Origin: Zymobacter sp047495495
GTDB lineage: Bacteria; Pseudomonadota; Gammaproteobacteria; Pseudomonadales; Halomonadaceae
Length of the DNA stretch: 64,000 bases
Direction: 5' to 3'
Assembly: GCF_047495495.1 (NCBI RefSeq)
Contig: NZ_CP179930.1
Span: forward strand, 1,922,001 to 1,986,000
Shown here: positions 14,991 to 24,300 of the stretch, in pieces
Numbering within the stretch: position 1 is the first letter of the stretch
Layout of the letters: the number at the start of each line of letters is the position of its first letter
The notes under the pieces: model-generated
Told to the model about the DNA's origin: nothing
Seen by the model: only the letters and a program-made list of their open reading frames with translations
Databases searched by the model: none
Made by a program: the position numbers and the translations under genes

Positions 14991-16502
14991 TCATGCGGAG
15001 GTGCTGCCGTGAGGACGCGGCAATGACAGTCGGAAACAGACATCCTCATCGGCATCTTCGACCAGTTCCAACCGACCGTTCTGCAGGTGAGCGCTTTCGG
15101 CTGCAATGGACAATCCGATGCCAGACCCCTTCAATGGCCCACTTCGGCGCGTCTGTCCCTGATAGAACGGTTCGAACAGATGCGCTTGATCCTGGGCACT
15201 GATCTTTTCGCCACTGTTGGCCACCTCGACGATCAGGTGTTCATCAGTGCACCATGCGCGCATCCACAGAAAACCGTTATCTTCGCCATAGGCAATGGTA
15301 TTAGAGACGAGGTTGTCGATGATGCGGCCCGTGCGCACGCGATCCGCTTCCCAGTAGACGGGTTGGCGTGGCACTTCGACGTGCATGCCTTTGCTTTCAA
15401 ACGCCAATCGATGCTTGCTCAGCACTTCATGTATCAGTGTAACGACATCGAAACGCGATAGCGTGATGCTTCGATTATGTTGCAAGACATTATAATCGAG
15501 CAACTGCTCGATCAAAGTCTGCAGCTCCGCACTGCTCTCGTCGATGAGCAGGATGATTTCGCGCTGACGCTTGCCCAGCGGTCCGGCCATGCCGTCGGCC
15601 AACAACCCCGTGCCTTCGCGGATCGCGGCCAGCGGCGTCTTCAGCTCGTGGGACATGTGACGCAGGAAACGCTGTTTCTGCGCTTCCAGATCGTCGAGCC
15701 GTTCACCCAGCCAATCCAGTCGCTCGCCAAGCCGTACCAGCTCGGCCGGACCTTCGATCGGCGGGTGTTCTTCACGCTGACCACCGCCCAGCGACAGAAT
15801 GCGCTGTTCGAGCTGCCGGATCGGGTGAGTGATCTTCCAGCTGAAGAAGATGATGGCCACCAGGCTCAGCGATACCAGCAGCGCCAGCTTGAGCATCAGG
15901 TCAGCGTAGATAACGCGTGCGCGCTCACGGATATGATCAATGCGGGTATCAACACGGTCACGCGTCACCAGCATCTGCGTGTCAACGCTCTCCGAAAACG
16001 GCCCAAACTGGGCCAGCTGTGCCCTCACGCGCTGACGATAAGACGGCGCTTCGCGAATACTGCGCGCAGGCACGGCATCGGAGCGGCCGTTTTCAGCGCT
16101 GCCACTGCCATCAGGGAAACGACGCAGTCCGTCCAACTGGCTGCGCAACGTGCCGATCACTTCCGGGGTATCCAAACGCACAGCCTGCTGTTCCAGCAGG
16201 TCGCTGAAACGGTCGACGCGCTCACGGTAGGCCGCCAGAATATTGGCATCCTCAAGCACGGCATATTGGCGAGCACTGCGTTCCATCTCCGTCGCGTACG
16301 TCATCATCGCCTGCGCTCGCCGCGTATCTTCCACTGCTTGGCGCGCGCTGCTGTCTGCCAGCTCGGACAGTTCCGACAAGGCCTGTCCGGCCTGATAGAT
16401 CAGCACGATGATCGGCAGCATGGTGACACCGAACCCGAGCAGGACCAGCCTTAGCAGCGAGCGCGACCTGAAGATATCAATGGGTGCAGAAGCCTTGATC
16501 AT
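14991..16502 (-). CDS. GlrK/QseE-like membrane sensor histidine kinase
   Basis: This transmembrane kinase has about 503 residues from the ATG at 16502; the frame extends to a GTG 78 bases upstream and the start is uncertain. It has a first membrane segment (LLRLVLLGFGVTMLPIIVLI), a periplasmic helical domain, a second membrane segment (LMLKLALLVSLSLVAIIFF), a HAMP region starting with WKITHPI, a phosphoacceptor histidine in RHMSHELKTPL, an N-box (DNLVSNTIAYG), and a G2 box GSGIGLSIAAE. The order kinase-lipoprotein resembles glrK-qseG, which in E. coli works with GlrR in envelope stress control and glmY transcription. No partner regulator is adjacent, so its target must be encoded elsewhere or lost. 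Confidence 0.85.
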   Translation of the reverse strand: MIKASAPIDIFRSRSLLRLVLLGFGVTMLPIIVLIYQAGQALSELSELADSSARQAVEDTRRAQAMMTYATEMERSARQYAVLEDANILAAYRERVDRFSDLLEQQAVRLDTPEVIGTLRSQLDGLRRFPDGSGSAENGRSDAVPARSIREAPSYRQRVRAQLAQFGPFSESVDTQMLVTRDRVDTRIDHIRERARVIYADLMLKLALLVSLSLVAIIFFSWKITHPIRQLEQRILSLGGGQREEHPPIEGPAELVRLGERLDWLGERLDDLEAQKQRFLRHMSHELKTPLAAIREGTGLLADGMAGPLGKRQREIILLIDESSAELQTLIEQLLDYNVLQHNRSITLSRFDVVTLIHEVLSKHRLAFESKGMHVEVPRQPVYWEADRVRTGRIIDNLVSNTIAYGEDNGFLWMRAWCTDEHLIVEVANSGEKISAQDQAHLFEPFYQGQTRRSGPLKGSGIGLSIAAESAHLQNGRLELVEDADEDVCFRLSLPRPHGSTSA

Positions 16503-16592
16503 CGTGTTGCATCTCGTCAGAAATAAAGTAGCGATCAGTCGCGCATGGCAAAGAGGGTTCTCATGCCGCTCCGAACGCACATGAGGCTAGGG

Positions 16593-17921
16593 TCACACCA
16601 AAGGTTTTATCAATACCTTTGAGTTACGCTGCGTATTGTAAGCTGAACGACGCGCTTCCGGCAGCTGATCTATGCCAGCAGGTAAAAATCCATGCTCAAG
16701 GAACCAGTGTGCCGTGTGTGTGGTGAGTGCAAATAGCTGTCGAAGTCCCTGCTTGCGCGCGCGCTGCTCAATAGCCTCCAGCAGGCGCGTACCGCGCTCG
16801 CCATCACGATACCCTTCATGCACGGCCACGCAGGCAAGTTCGCCGCAGCCTTCCTGAGCATAGCTGTGCAAAGCAGCGCAGCCGATGGTCATTCCGTCGC
16901 GGTCAATGACCGTATAGTCACCAATCTGCTGTTCGAGACGTTCGCGCGAACGCGGCACCAGTATCTGGCGCTCTTCGAGCGGCCGCAGCAATTCCATCAG
17001 ACCGGCAATGTCAGCGCTGGTGGCAATACGCAACTGTTCATAGCGCTCTTGGGTGATCATGGTGCCCATCCCATCGCGGGTGAACAGCTCGCCCAGCAGC
17101 GCATCTCGATCGTTCCAGTTCAGAATATGGGTACGCTTGACGCCTTTGCGTGCGGCAAAACAGGCCGCTTCCAACTGATGGTGCAGTGATTCGGGCATGC
17201 TGACAGCGCTGAGCTGGCGAGCCTGTTCCGGCTCCATCTGGTGCTGCAACGCACCGTCTTCGCTGCGAACGCCATCGTGCTGCCCCAGCAGGATCAGCTT
17301 GTCGGCCTGCATGGCAATGGCCACTTGGCTGGCCACTTCGGTCGAATCGAGATCGAACAGCTCTCCCGTACTGGAATAGCCAATAGGCGGGATGATCACC
17401 AGCATATCGCGCGCCAGCAGTTCGCTGATGGCATCGCTGCGCACGTGGCGCACATCACCGGCATAGAGGCCGTCGACGCCATCACGCACGCCGAACGGTC
17501 GTGCCATGACGAAGTTACCACTTACGGTAACGATATCGAGACCGTGCAGCGGCGTATTGGGCAACCCTACGGAAAAGCGGGCTTCAATCATCATTCGCAG
17601 CTGTTGGGTCTGGGCGGCAATCACCGCCATACCATCCTGATCGACGATCCAGCGGCCACGGAGCAGCTGCAGCGGGTGCTCAGAACGTGCCAACGCTGCC
17701 TGTGCCTGAGGCTTGCAGCCAAATACCAATACCAGCTTGACTCCCAGCGTATGCAGCAGGGCCAGATCCTGAATCAAGGCTTCACAGGGGGACTCAAACG
17801 CCTCACCTTCGACATGAATGACGAACGTACAGCCACGGTGGGCATCAATATAAGGAGCGCTGCCTCTGAATTCATTGGAAAGGAAGGTCGTTTTCACTTT
17901 TATCTGTCCCGATACAGTCAT
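16593..17921 (-). CDS. argA: Amino-acid N-acetyltransferase (N-acetylglutamate synthase)
   Basis: The 442-residue protein matches classical ArgA (443 in E. coli), which makes N-acetylglutamate, the first step of arginine synthesis. The N-terminal amino-acid-kinase domain (about 1-290) contains PYIDAHRGCTFVIH and VTVSGNFVMARPFGVRDGVD. The C-terminal GNAT acetyltransferase domain contains RPLEERQILVPRSRE and CVAVHEGYRDGERGTRLL. The amino-acid-kinase domain is the site of arginine feedback control in this family. The ATG at 17921 lacks a strong ribosome site but gives the family length. It is divergent from the CYTH gene. Confidence 0.96.
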   Translation of the reverse strand: MTVSGQIKVKTTFLSNEFRGSAPYIDAHRGCTFVIHVEGEAFESPCEALIQDLALLHTLGVKLVLVFGCKPQAQAALARSEHPLQLLRGRWIVDQDGMAVIAAQTQQLRMMIEARFSVGLPNTPLHGLDIVTVSGNFVMARPFGVRDGVDGLYAGDVRHVRSDAISELLARDMLVIIPPIGYSSTGELFDLDSTEVASQVAIAMQADKLILLGQHDGVRSEDGALQHQMEPEQARQLSAVSMPESLHHQLEAACFAARKGVKRTHILNWNDRDALLGELFTRDGMGTMITQERYEQLRIATSADIAGLMELLRPLEERQILVPRSRERLEQQIGDYTVIDRDGMTIGCAALHSYAQEGCGELACVAVHEGYRDGERGTRLLEAIEQRARKQGLRQLFALTTHTAHWFLEHGFLPAGIDQLPEARRSAYNTQRNSKVLIKPLV

Positions 17922-18227
17922 CGTTACTGGCCGAGTGGATGCCCGTTCGGCCCGTGTCCTTTTTTATTCGCTACGTCTATTCGCTACGTTATCGCCACAT
18001 CATGCGATACGCGATTGCCTCGCACACGTTCGGTACGTCGCTCGCTGTAGCCTAGCGGCACGGCATTGTCCGCCGTTCTGCGCAGCGGACAGTGCCGACC
18101 AGACTGTGACTTGCCACGCGCGAGACGCTACACTGGCCGCCATTGCCTTCGAGCGCCGTTGCTCGAGGCTGTCGTCAGGCGGATGCTTGGCGGCCTCTCT
18201 ATCTGCTGCTACAAGGCGGTTCGCTAT
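17922..18227. other. Divergent argA/CYTH promoter region
   Basis: No gene is supported. The CYTH frame is open across much of this gap, but the protein family begins at 18228. I see no ARG box convincing enough to report. Confidence 0.45.
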
Positions 18228-19130
18228 ATGCCTTCACCTATAGAACTCGAACTCAAACTGGCTCTAGATGCCGATGCGGTTGCCATCCTGCCTACCCTAT
18301 CGCCATTGAGCAAGAGCGCTGTCGAACGTCTGGACATGCGCAATCAATACTTCGACACGCCCAGCCGTGATCTGGAAGCGGCCCGCATGGCGCTGCGCAT
18401 TCGCCGCTTCGGCGATACGATCGTGCAGACAGTCAAGACGGCAGGCCAAGGCTCCGGTGGCCTGCACCGCCGCGGCGAGTGGGAGTGGACACTGGACAGC
18501 GATCAGCTGGATACCCATGCCCTGGTGCGTCTGGCTCAGCAGGAAGCGCAGCATTATCCTGAACTGGCCTGTCTGGCATCGCTGGAGGTGGTTGAACAGC
18601 TTGCGCCGGTGTACACCACGGATTTCGTACGCCATGCATGGCAGCTGACGCTGGACAATGGCAGCCGCATCGAAGCGGCACTCGATCAGGGCATGATCCA
18701 TTCCGGCCATCATACGCTGCCTATCCGCGAACTTGAGCTTGAACTAAAGCACGGTGATACCGAAGCACTGTGGTCGCTGGCACGCACGCTAAGTGAACAC
18801 ATCGCACTGCGCCCGGCCAACGCGAGCAAAGCCCAGCGCGCCGTAGCGCTCAGCGAGGGCTACCGCGTTCCCAAACATACGGCGTCGAACGATACCGTAC
18901 TGTTCGACCGCGCCATTGATGCGCTGGATGCCGCCACGGACGGCTTCATGCCGGAAGGCTATGCCACGGCAGCCACGTTACTGGCCGAGTTGTCGGCACG
19001 CCTGCCGCAGCCTCTCAATGCCACCACGCATGCACTGGCTGACACGCTGCGTCGGCGCGGGGCAGACGCTCTCGATCAGGCATTCGGGCAGCACTGTCTA
19101 CGCCTGATGCAGCACTTCACCGCCGCCTGA
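18228..19130 (+). CDS. CYTH-domain inorganic triphosphatase (YgiF-like)
   Basis: This 300-residue protein begins with the CYTH signature IELELKLAL, whose alternating acidic and basic residues line the tunnel that binds triphosphate and metal. Further tunnel elements are RNQYFDTPSRDL, ALRIRRFGD and KTAG, and the acidic ELELELK strand at about 165-175. The tail (about 210-300) is helical and may be a shortened CHAD-like region, but it lacks clear histidine motifs. E. coli YgiF (433 residues) hydrolyses inorganic triphosphate; this protein is shorter. The ATG at 18228 is preceded by AAGGCGG, whereas the open frame upstream has no similarity. Confidence 0.85.
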   Translation: MPSPIELELKLALDADAVAILPTLSPLSKSAVERLDMRNQYFDTPSRDLEAARMALRIRRFGDTIVQTVKTAGQGSGGLHRRGEWEWTLDSDQLDTHALVRLAQQEAQHYPELACLASLEVVEQLAPVYTTDFVRHAWQLTLDNGSRIEAALDQGMIHSGHHTLPIRELELELKHGDTEALWSLARTLSEHIALRPANASKAQRAVALSEGYRVPKHTASNDTVLFDRAIDALDAATDGFMPEGYATAATLLAELSARLPQPLNATTHALADTLRRRGADALDQAFGQHCLRLMQHFTAA

Positions 19131-19156
19131 CCCTTTCATCTCTCAAGCCGCATGCA

Positions 19157-19192
19157 CATGGCCCCGGTACGATCACTCGTGCCGGGGCCATG
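19157..19192. terminator. Hairpin between convergent CYTH and yciO genes
   Basis: A 14-bp stem with a single G-T pair has arms 19157-19170 (CATGGCCCCGGTAC) and 19179-19192. T runs are poor on both sides, but its place between converging genes suggests a shared terminator. Confidence 0.65.
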
Positions 19193-19213
19193 CCGTTTAT
19201 GCACTACCAAACG

Positions 19214-19834
19214 TCATTCGAACGGCGACACATCACCCTTGCCGCGGCGCAGAATCACAAAAGGCAACTCACGCAGGTCGATGACAGAGGTCGGCTGGTG
19301 ATCGCCAGCACCACCGTCAATGATCGCATCCACCTGACGCTCATACTGCTCGCGAATCTCTTCGGGATCGGTCAACGGATCCTCTTCACCGGCCGGAATC
19401 AGCGTGACACTCATCAGCGGCTCGCCCAGCGCCGCGGATAGTGCGCGCGTAATGGCATTGTCCGGTACGCGCACACCGATGGCGCGACGCTTGGGATGCA
19501 GCAGCTGACGCGGCACTTCGTTGGTCGCTTCGAGAATGAACGTGTACGGCCCAGGGGTATGAGCCTTCAGCACGCGGAAGATGCTGTTATCGACGTGGGC
19601 ATAGGTACCGATTTCGGATAGATCGGCGCAGATCAGCGTCATGGGGTGACGATCGTCCAGCTCGCGCAGGCGACGGATGCGCTCGACCACTTTCTTCTCG
19701 CCCAGACGCCCACCCAGCGCGTAGCCAGAATCGGTCGGGTAGATAATGACGCCGCCTTTACGCAGCACGTCGACGGCTTGGTCGATCAGGCGGCCCTGGG
19801 GCGTTTCAGGATGAATCTGTAGGAACAGGCTCAT
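19214..19834 (-). CDS. yciO: YciO, Sua5/YrdC/YciO family protein
   Basis: The 206-residue protein is close in length to E. coli YciO (206-208). It carries the YrdC-fold nucleotide/RNA-binding core: GGVIIYPTDSGYALGGRL near the start, KAHTPGPYTFILEAT in the middle, and RRAIGVRVPDN. YciO-type members lack the C-terminal Sua5 domain; their relation to threonylcarbamoyl-AMP synthesis (TsaC) is debated, and TsaC itself is not in the window. The gene overlaps the end of the upstream rnm gene by four bases, so they are co-translated, matching the yciV-yciO pair beside the E. coli trp operon. Confidence 0.93.
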   Translation of the reverse strand: MSLFLQIHPETPQGRLIDQAVDVLRKGGVIIYPTDSGYALGGRLGEKKVVERIRRLRELDDRHPMTLICADLSEIGTYAHVDNSIFRVLKAHTPGPYTFILEATNEVPRQLLHPKRRAIGVRVPDNAITRALSAALGEPLMSVTLIPAGEEDPLTDPEEIREQYERQVDAIIDGGAGDHQPTSVIDLRELPFVILRRGKGDVSPFE

Positions 19835-20850
19835 GCGTCACCTTCCTTGGTTGAATCATGTTGATGGGCAGCATAGGACGCTTCCAGCGCCTGTCGCTGC
19901 GTGATGATACGCTGCGTCGATGCTTCGGTGGCGTCAATCCAAGGCACGAGGCGAGGATGCGTCCAGATCGGTGCAACACGGCAGCGCGGCAGCGCACTGA
20001 ACGTACCGGGGGCCAGCGGGCCACCGGGCTTGTGGAAATCGCTGCCGACGGAAGCGTACAGCTGGCGCTCTTCGAGCAGGCGCGCAAGATCACGCGTGCT
20101 GTCATCGTTCTGATGGCCGTTGCACAGTTCGACGGCTTCACCGCCAGCGGCCATAAACTCATCCAGCAGCAACACTAGGCGGCGGCGAGTCAGCTCGTAG
20201 CGGAGCGGATGCGCCAACACGGCGATGCCGCCACCGGCCACGATCGCACGTACGACGTCGCTGAACGCCGGCCAGTGCAGGCGCACGTCACCGACCTTGC
20301 CCGCACCCAAATAGCGTTTGAATGCCATCTTGATATCATCGACCATGCCCGCTTCGACCAGCGCTGCGGCGAAATGCGGTCGGCCAATGGCTAAACGCCC
20401 GCCCGCACAGGCACGCGCACGTTCCAGCGCATTGGTCAGCCCTTTGCGCTCGAGACGTTCAGCGATCGTGTAGGCGCGCGTACTGCGCGCTTCCCACAAC
20501 GTATCGAGCATCTGGCGCAGCGGGTTGTGTTCGTCCTGCATGATGGACTGCTCGCCTTCGGGCATCATCGCCACGACGTGCACGCCGATATTGGTCCACT
20601 GGGTAGAAAGCTCTGCCGCAGGCAGCAGCCCGATCCCCAGTTCATCCGCCGCCTGCCGGGCTTCCGCGACACCGTTGACGGTGTCGTGATCGGTAAGCGC
20701 CACGCGACCCAGGCCGCGCTCAAGGCAGAGGTGCATCAGCTCGGTGGGCGAAAGCGCCCCGTCTGATGCCTTCGAATGCATGTGCAGGTCAATGCCTGGA
20801 ATCTTGCCCGACATTGCCAGTGTCGCAGGAAGCGTCGTCATGGCGGTCAT
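19831..20850 (-). CDS. rnm: 5'-3' exoribonuclease Rnm (RNase AM, PHP family)
   Basis: This PHP-domain hydrolase matches YciV/TrpH, shown in E. coli to be RNase AM, which trims the 5' ends of 23S, 16S and 5S rRNA and removes 5'-phosphates. Metal-binding motifs are visible: DLHMHSKASDG near the N-terminus, ALTDHDTVNG, AVLAHPLRY, and VGSDFHKPGGPLAPG toward the end. The start is taken at the ATG at 20850 (339 residues). Nearby ATGs at 20841 and 20814 and a longer frame to 20916 are possible; E. coli Rnm is shorter at 293 residues, so a later start is quite possible. Confidence 0.92.
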   Translation of the reverse strand: MTAMTTLPATLAMSGKIPGIDLHMHSKASDGALSPTELMHLCLERGLGRVALTDHDTVNGVAEARQAADELGIGLLPAAELSTQWTNIGVHVVAMMPEGEQSIMQDEHNPLRQMLDTLWEARSTRAYTIAERLERKGLTNALERARACAGGRLAIGRPHFAAALVEAGMVDDIKMAFKRYLGAGKVGDVRLHWPAFSDVVRAIVAGGGIAVLAHPLRYELTRRRLVLLLDEFMAAGGEAVELCNGHQNDDSTRDLARLLEERQLYASVGSDFHKPGGPLAPGTFSALPRCRVAPIWTHPRLVPWIDATEASTQRIITQRQALEASYAAHQHDSTKEGDA

Positions 20851-21077
20851 GGTCCTGAAGTGTCCTAATCTGAGGGCAACCTGCCGGACGTGCTGTGGTC
20901 CCATGCTTCGTACCATGCATGATCGGAAGCTTCCGGCCTACCCTGTCTTTACGGGTGTACTTCCTTCATAGTGTCGCGTATTGCCGCACAAGGCAAACCC
21001 TGATCACTACTCTGTGCCATTTCGGTGCGCCAATGCGCGCCTGCACGACTGACCGTTTCAGCGGAGCTTTTTTACTG

Positions 21078-21641
21078 ATGAACAACCTGCTCAACTTCCT
21101 TCCCGTTGCCATCTTCTTCGGCGTCTACAAGTACTACGGCGACCTCAAGATCGCCACGGCCGTCCTAATGGTCGCCACCGTTATCCATGTGCTGGGCCTC
21201 TGGCTACATTCCCGCGTCATTAAACCGATTCACCTTGTCACCTTAGTGCTGGTACTGGGCTTCGGGGCAGCCACATTACTGCTCAACGATCACTTCATCG
21301 TCTGGAAACCAACCGTACTCAACCTGGTGATGGCACTGGCCTTCCTGCTGTCGCCGCTGTTTGGCAAGCGCCAGCCGCTGGTGCAGATGATGATGGGCAA
21401 GGAGATCAGCCTTCCCTCTGCCGTATGGCATCGTCTCAATATTGCCTGGGTGGTGTTCTTCGTCGCGCTCGCCATCGTCAACCTGCTGGTCTACCGCTTC
21501 TACGGTGAAAGCGTCTGGGTCACGTTCAAGCTCTTTGGTATGCTGGGACTGACTGTGCTCTTCGTGCTGGCGCAAGGCATCTGGCTTGCCCGTCAGGGTG
21601 CACTGGCACACAAGACGCAGGACGACAATGACGGCCAATAA
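21078..21641 (+). CDS. yciB: Inner-membrane septation protein YciB (IspZ)
   Basis: The 187-residue integral membrane protein has about five hydrophobic segments and family motifs: FLPVAIFFGVYKYYGDLKIAT at the start, the central LNDHFIVWKPTVLNL, LFGKRQPLVQMMMG and a late FYGESVWVTFKLFG. YciB/IspZ is an inner-membrane protein involved in envelope integrity, cell width and septation. The ATG at 21078 is chosen from the family start (MNNLLNFLPV); the frame is open upstream without similarity. It is close to yciI, forming a yci cluster with yciO-rnm as seen around trp in enterobacteria, although trp genes are absent here. Confidence 0.95.
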   Translation: MNNLLNFLPVAIFFGVYKYYGDLKIATAVLMVATVIHVLGLWLHSRVIKPIHLVTLVLVLGFGAATLLLNDHFIVWKPTVLNLVMALAFLLSPLFGKRQPLVQMMMGKEISLPSAVWHRLNIAWVVFFVALAIVNLLVYRFYGESVWVTFKLFGMLGLTVLFVLAQGIWLARQGALAHKTQDDNDGQ

Positions 21642-21685
21642 GAAAGCCGCCTGTACGCATAACCCTTTCAGTGGGAGAAGACACC

Positions 21686-21970
21686 ATGCTGTATGCCATC
21701 ATGAGCGAAGACGTATTGGACAGCACACCGCTGCGCAAACCGGTACGTCCTGCACACCTGGCACGCCTTGATACGCTGCGCGACGAAGGACGTCTGGCGA
21801 TTGCCGGCCCGTTCCCGTTCATCGAAGGCGAAGGCGTTACCGGAAGTCTGGTCGTGGCCGAGTTCGACAGCTACGAAGCGGCACTGCAGTGGGCCAACAC
21901 TGACCCCTACGTCGACGCTGGCGTATACGCCAAGGTCGTTGTTAAACCGTTCCGTCAAGTCCTGCCCTGA
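21686..21970 (+). CDS. yciI: YciI family protein
   Basis: This 94-residue ferredoxin-like alpha/beta protein (98 in E. coli) begins MLYAIMSEDVLDS and contains the family residues RPAHLARL with its histidine, AGPFP, and a central acidic EGEG segment. Its histidine-aspartate pair resembles that of a putative dehydrochlorinase active site, and the biological role is unknown. The ATG at 21686 has GGGAG upstream. It lies 44 bases after yciB in the same direction and is probably co-transcribed. Confidence 0.93.
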   Translation: MLYAIMSEDVLDSTPLRKPVRPAHLARLDTLRDEGRLAIAGPFPFIEGEGVTGSLVVAEFDSYEAALQWANTDPYVDAGVYAKVVVKPFRQVLP

Positions 21971-22287
21971 TCGTCCAGCGGGTGCGGCCAGATCGCACCC
22001 GTTTCATTTCCCATCTCTTTAGTGTTGTTTATCAATCCGCTGTCGGCACATTTCATCCACAGTTGATGTGGATAACCCTGTTGAAGGCCTGCTGATGGCA
22101 GCGGGGAAATGCCGATAAGCCGTAGGCCGTCTACAGATTGTCTATTTCGTAACCAATTACACCAGACCACCGTGAATCATTCCGGTGAAAAAAACCTCAA
22201 GCACTCCCCAACTCTTGCGACAACACGCTGCTGACACTGCTCCATGGCGGTGCGATATACTGCTGTTTCCGAGTCTTTCAGGAATAC
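21971..22287. other. Intergenic region between yciI and mnmC
   Basis: No gene is seen in this gap of 317 bases. It carries the DnaA-box pair listed separately. Confidence 0.5.
22053..22075. promoter_or_regulatory. Inverted pair of DnaA-box-like sites
   Basis: TGTGGATAA at 22067-22075 is the reverse complement of the consensus DnaA box TTATCCACA. TCATCCACA at 22053-22061 differs from the consensus in one base. They face each other across five bases and together also form a 7-bp hairpin (ATCCACA/TGTGGAT). No dnaA, gidA or AT-rich unwinding stretch is near, so this is not evidently an origin. It may titrate DnaA or control mnmC. Confidence 0.4.
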
Positions 22288-24300
22288 ATGCTCATGTCCG
22301 CTTCTCTTCCGCTTGCGCCGCTGACGCGCCTCGAACACGCTGAACTGCGCTGGGACGACGACGTTGCGTCAGCAGCTCACTTCGACGATGTCTATTTCTC
22401 CCGCGAGGATGGTCGGCAGGAAACCGAGCATGTCTTCATTCGCCATAACCGGCTGCCCGAACGCTTCCCGTCTTGGCGCGAGCGCCGTCCATTCGTTATC
22501 GGCGAGACGGGGCTAGGGTCGGGCCTCAACATGTTGTGTGCTTGGGCGTGCTTCGAACAGCATGCACCTGCCGAGGCACGCCTACACCTCGTCTCCTTTG
22601 AGCGCTTCCCGCTGCGTCGCGACGACCTGCGCCGTATGCTGGCGGCTTGGCCCGCGCTGCAGGAGAAGGCCGAGCGCCTGATCCAGCTGTGGCCGCAGCC
22701 CGTACTGGGCGTTCATCGCCTGCCGCTCTCCGATCGCGTGACGCTCGACATCCACCTCGGCGATGTCATTGAACGACTGGGCCAGTTCGAAGGGCGCGTG
22801 GACGCATGGTTCCTTGATGGCTTCGCCCCGTCGAAGAACCCTGACATGTGGCAACCCGCCCTGTACGAGGGCATGGCACGCGCCAGCCGACCAGGGGCCA
22901 CATTTGCGACATTCACCAGCGCAGGCGATGTGCGTCGCGGCCTGAAAGCAGCCGGTTTTGACTGGCAGAAGGTAGACGGTTTCGGTCGCAAGCGTGAAAT
23001 GGTCTGTGGCCAGATCGACGTGCCACTGACCGATACCCGTCGCCAGCACACACCGTGGTACATCCCGCCAGAAGAGCACGACGTGCCCCGTCACGTTGCC
23101 GTCGTTGGTGCAGGCATTGCGGGTACTTCAACCGCTCACGCGCTGGCCCGCCGCGGTATTCGCGTCAGCCTGATCGACCCGAAAACACCAGGACGTGAGG
23201 GGTCTGGCAACCTGCAGGGCGCGATGTACATCAAACTGGCGGTCGACACCAACCTGCAAAGCCGCTTCTATCTTTCCACGCTGCTGTATATTCGACGCCT
23301 GCTCGACAGTCTCGATCCTGAACATACCCTGTGGCACGACTGTGGTGTGCTAAGCCTGGCCACGACCGAGAAAGAAGCCCAGCGACAGCGCAAGTTCCTC
23401 GCCAACCATGACCTGCCGGATGCTGTCATGCGCGGCCTAGAGCCAGACGCCGTACGGGCGCTAGTCGCTACACCGCTGACCGATGAGGTCTACCACGGTC
23501 TGCTGTCACCGCTGGCAGGCTGGGTACGCCCCTACCTGATCTGCGAAACGCTGGCCGCGACACCGGGCATCACCCAGCATCGCCATGCTGTCACCGATCT
23601 CACCCCACAGGGCAGTGGCTGGACACTGACACTGGATGATGGCAGCACGCTGGACGCAGACGCCGTCGTTATGGCTAACGCTTGGCGCGCCAATAGCGTG
23701 ACCCCGCTGGCTCACCTTCCGTTGATGCCCATTCGTGGGCAGGTCAGCAATGTGCCTGTTGAAGAAGGCACGCCCACGCCAGCCTGTGTGGTCTGCGCCA
23801 GCGGCTATGCCCCCCCGGCCATTCACGGCCGTCAGTGCTTCGGCGCAACATTCATTCCACGCTCGACTGATGACAGCCTGAAAATGGAAGATCATCTGCA
23901 CAATATGGCCGAGCTGCAGGACATGCTGCCGGCCTGCGAGGAAGCGCTGGTTGAACAAGGCTGGAATGACAAGATGGAAGGCAAGGCCGGCATTCGCTGC
24001 GCCAGTCCTGACAAGTCACCGTTCGTGGGGCTGGCTCCCGTTGCCGAACAATGGCAACAGGCTTATGCCGGACTGGCAGACGACGCCAAGCGCTTCTCCA
24101 GCGACGAAAAAGGCCAATACCACCCCAACCTATGGGTCAGCGTGGCACAGGGCTCACGTGGCATGGTAGGTAGCCCGCTGTGCGCCGAACTGCTGGCATC
24201 GCGCATCTGCCACGAGCCGCTGCCGCTAGAGATGGCCATCGTCGACCACCTGCAACCGGGCCGCCGCCTGATCGCAGACCTCAAGCGCAGCAAAAGCTGA
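22288..24300 (+). CDS. mnmC: Bifunctional tRNA 5-methylaminomethyl-2-thiouridine biosynthesis protein
   Basis: The 670-residue protein (668 in E. coli) performs the last two steps of mnm5s2U34 synthesis. The N-terminal SAM-dependent methyltransferase domain (MnmC2, about 1-250) has GETGLGSGLNML and WFLDGFAPSKNPDMW. The C-terminal FAD oxidoreductase domain (MnmC1) has the dinucleotide-binding motif VAVVGAGIAGTSTAHALARRG at about 272 and the late conserved SRGMVGSPLCAELLAS. Two start codons, 22288 and 22294, share an AGGA site; the first is used here. The gene stands alone. Confidence 0.97.
   Translation: MLMSASLPLAPLTRLEHAELRWDDDVASAAHFDDVYFSREDGRQETEHVFIRHNRLPERFPSWRERRPFVIGETGLGSGLNMLCAWACFEQHAPAEARLHLVSFERFPLRRDDLRRMLAAWPALQEKAERLIQLWPQPVLGVHRLPLSDRVTLDIHLGDVIERLGQFEGRVDAWFLDGFAPSKNPDMWQPALYEGMARASRPGATFATFTSAGDVRRGLKAAGFDWQKVDGFGRKREMVCGQIDVPLTDTRRQHTPWYIPPEEHDVPRHVAVVGAGIAGTSTAHALARRGIRVSLIDPKTPGREGSGNLQGAMYIKLAVDTNLQSRFYLSTLLYIRRLLDSLDPEHTLWHDCGVLSLATTEKEAQRQRKFLANHDLPDAVMRGLEPDAVRALVATPLTDEVYHGLLSPLAGWVRPYLICETLAATPGITQHRHAVTDLTPQGSGWTLTLDDGSTLDADAVVMANAWRANSVTPLAHLPLMPIRGQVSNVPVEEGTPTPACVVCASGYAPPAIHGRQCFGATFIPRSTDDSLKMEDHLHNMAELQDMLPACEEALVEQGWNDKMEGKAGIRCASPDKSPFVGLAPVAEQWQQAYAGLADDAKRFSSDEKGQYHPNLWVSVAQGSRGMVGSPLCAELLASRICHEPLPLEMAIVDHLQPGRRLIADLKRSKS

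Noticed and set aside
22053..22075. Replication origin
   Set aside because: Only two DnaA boxes, no AT-rich unwinding region, and no dnaA, dnaN, gidA or parAB genes nearby.
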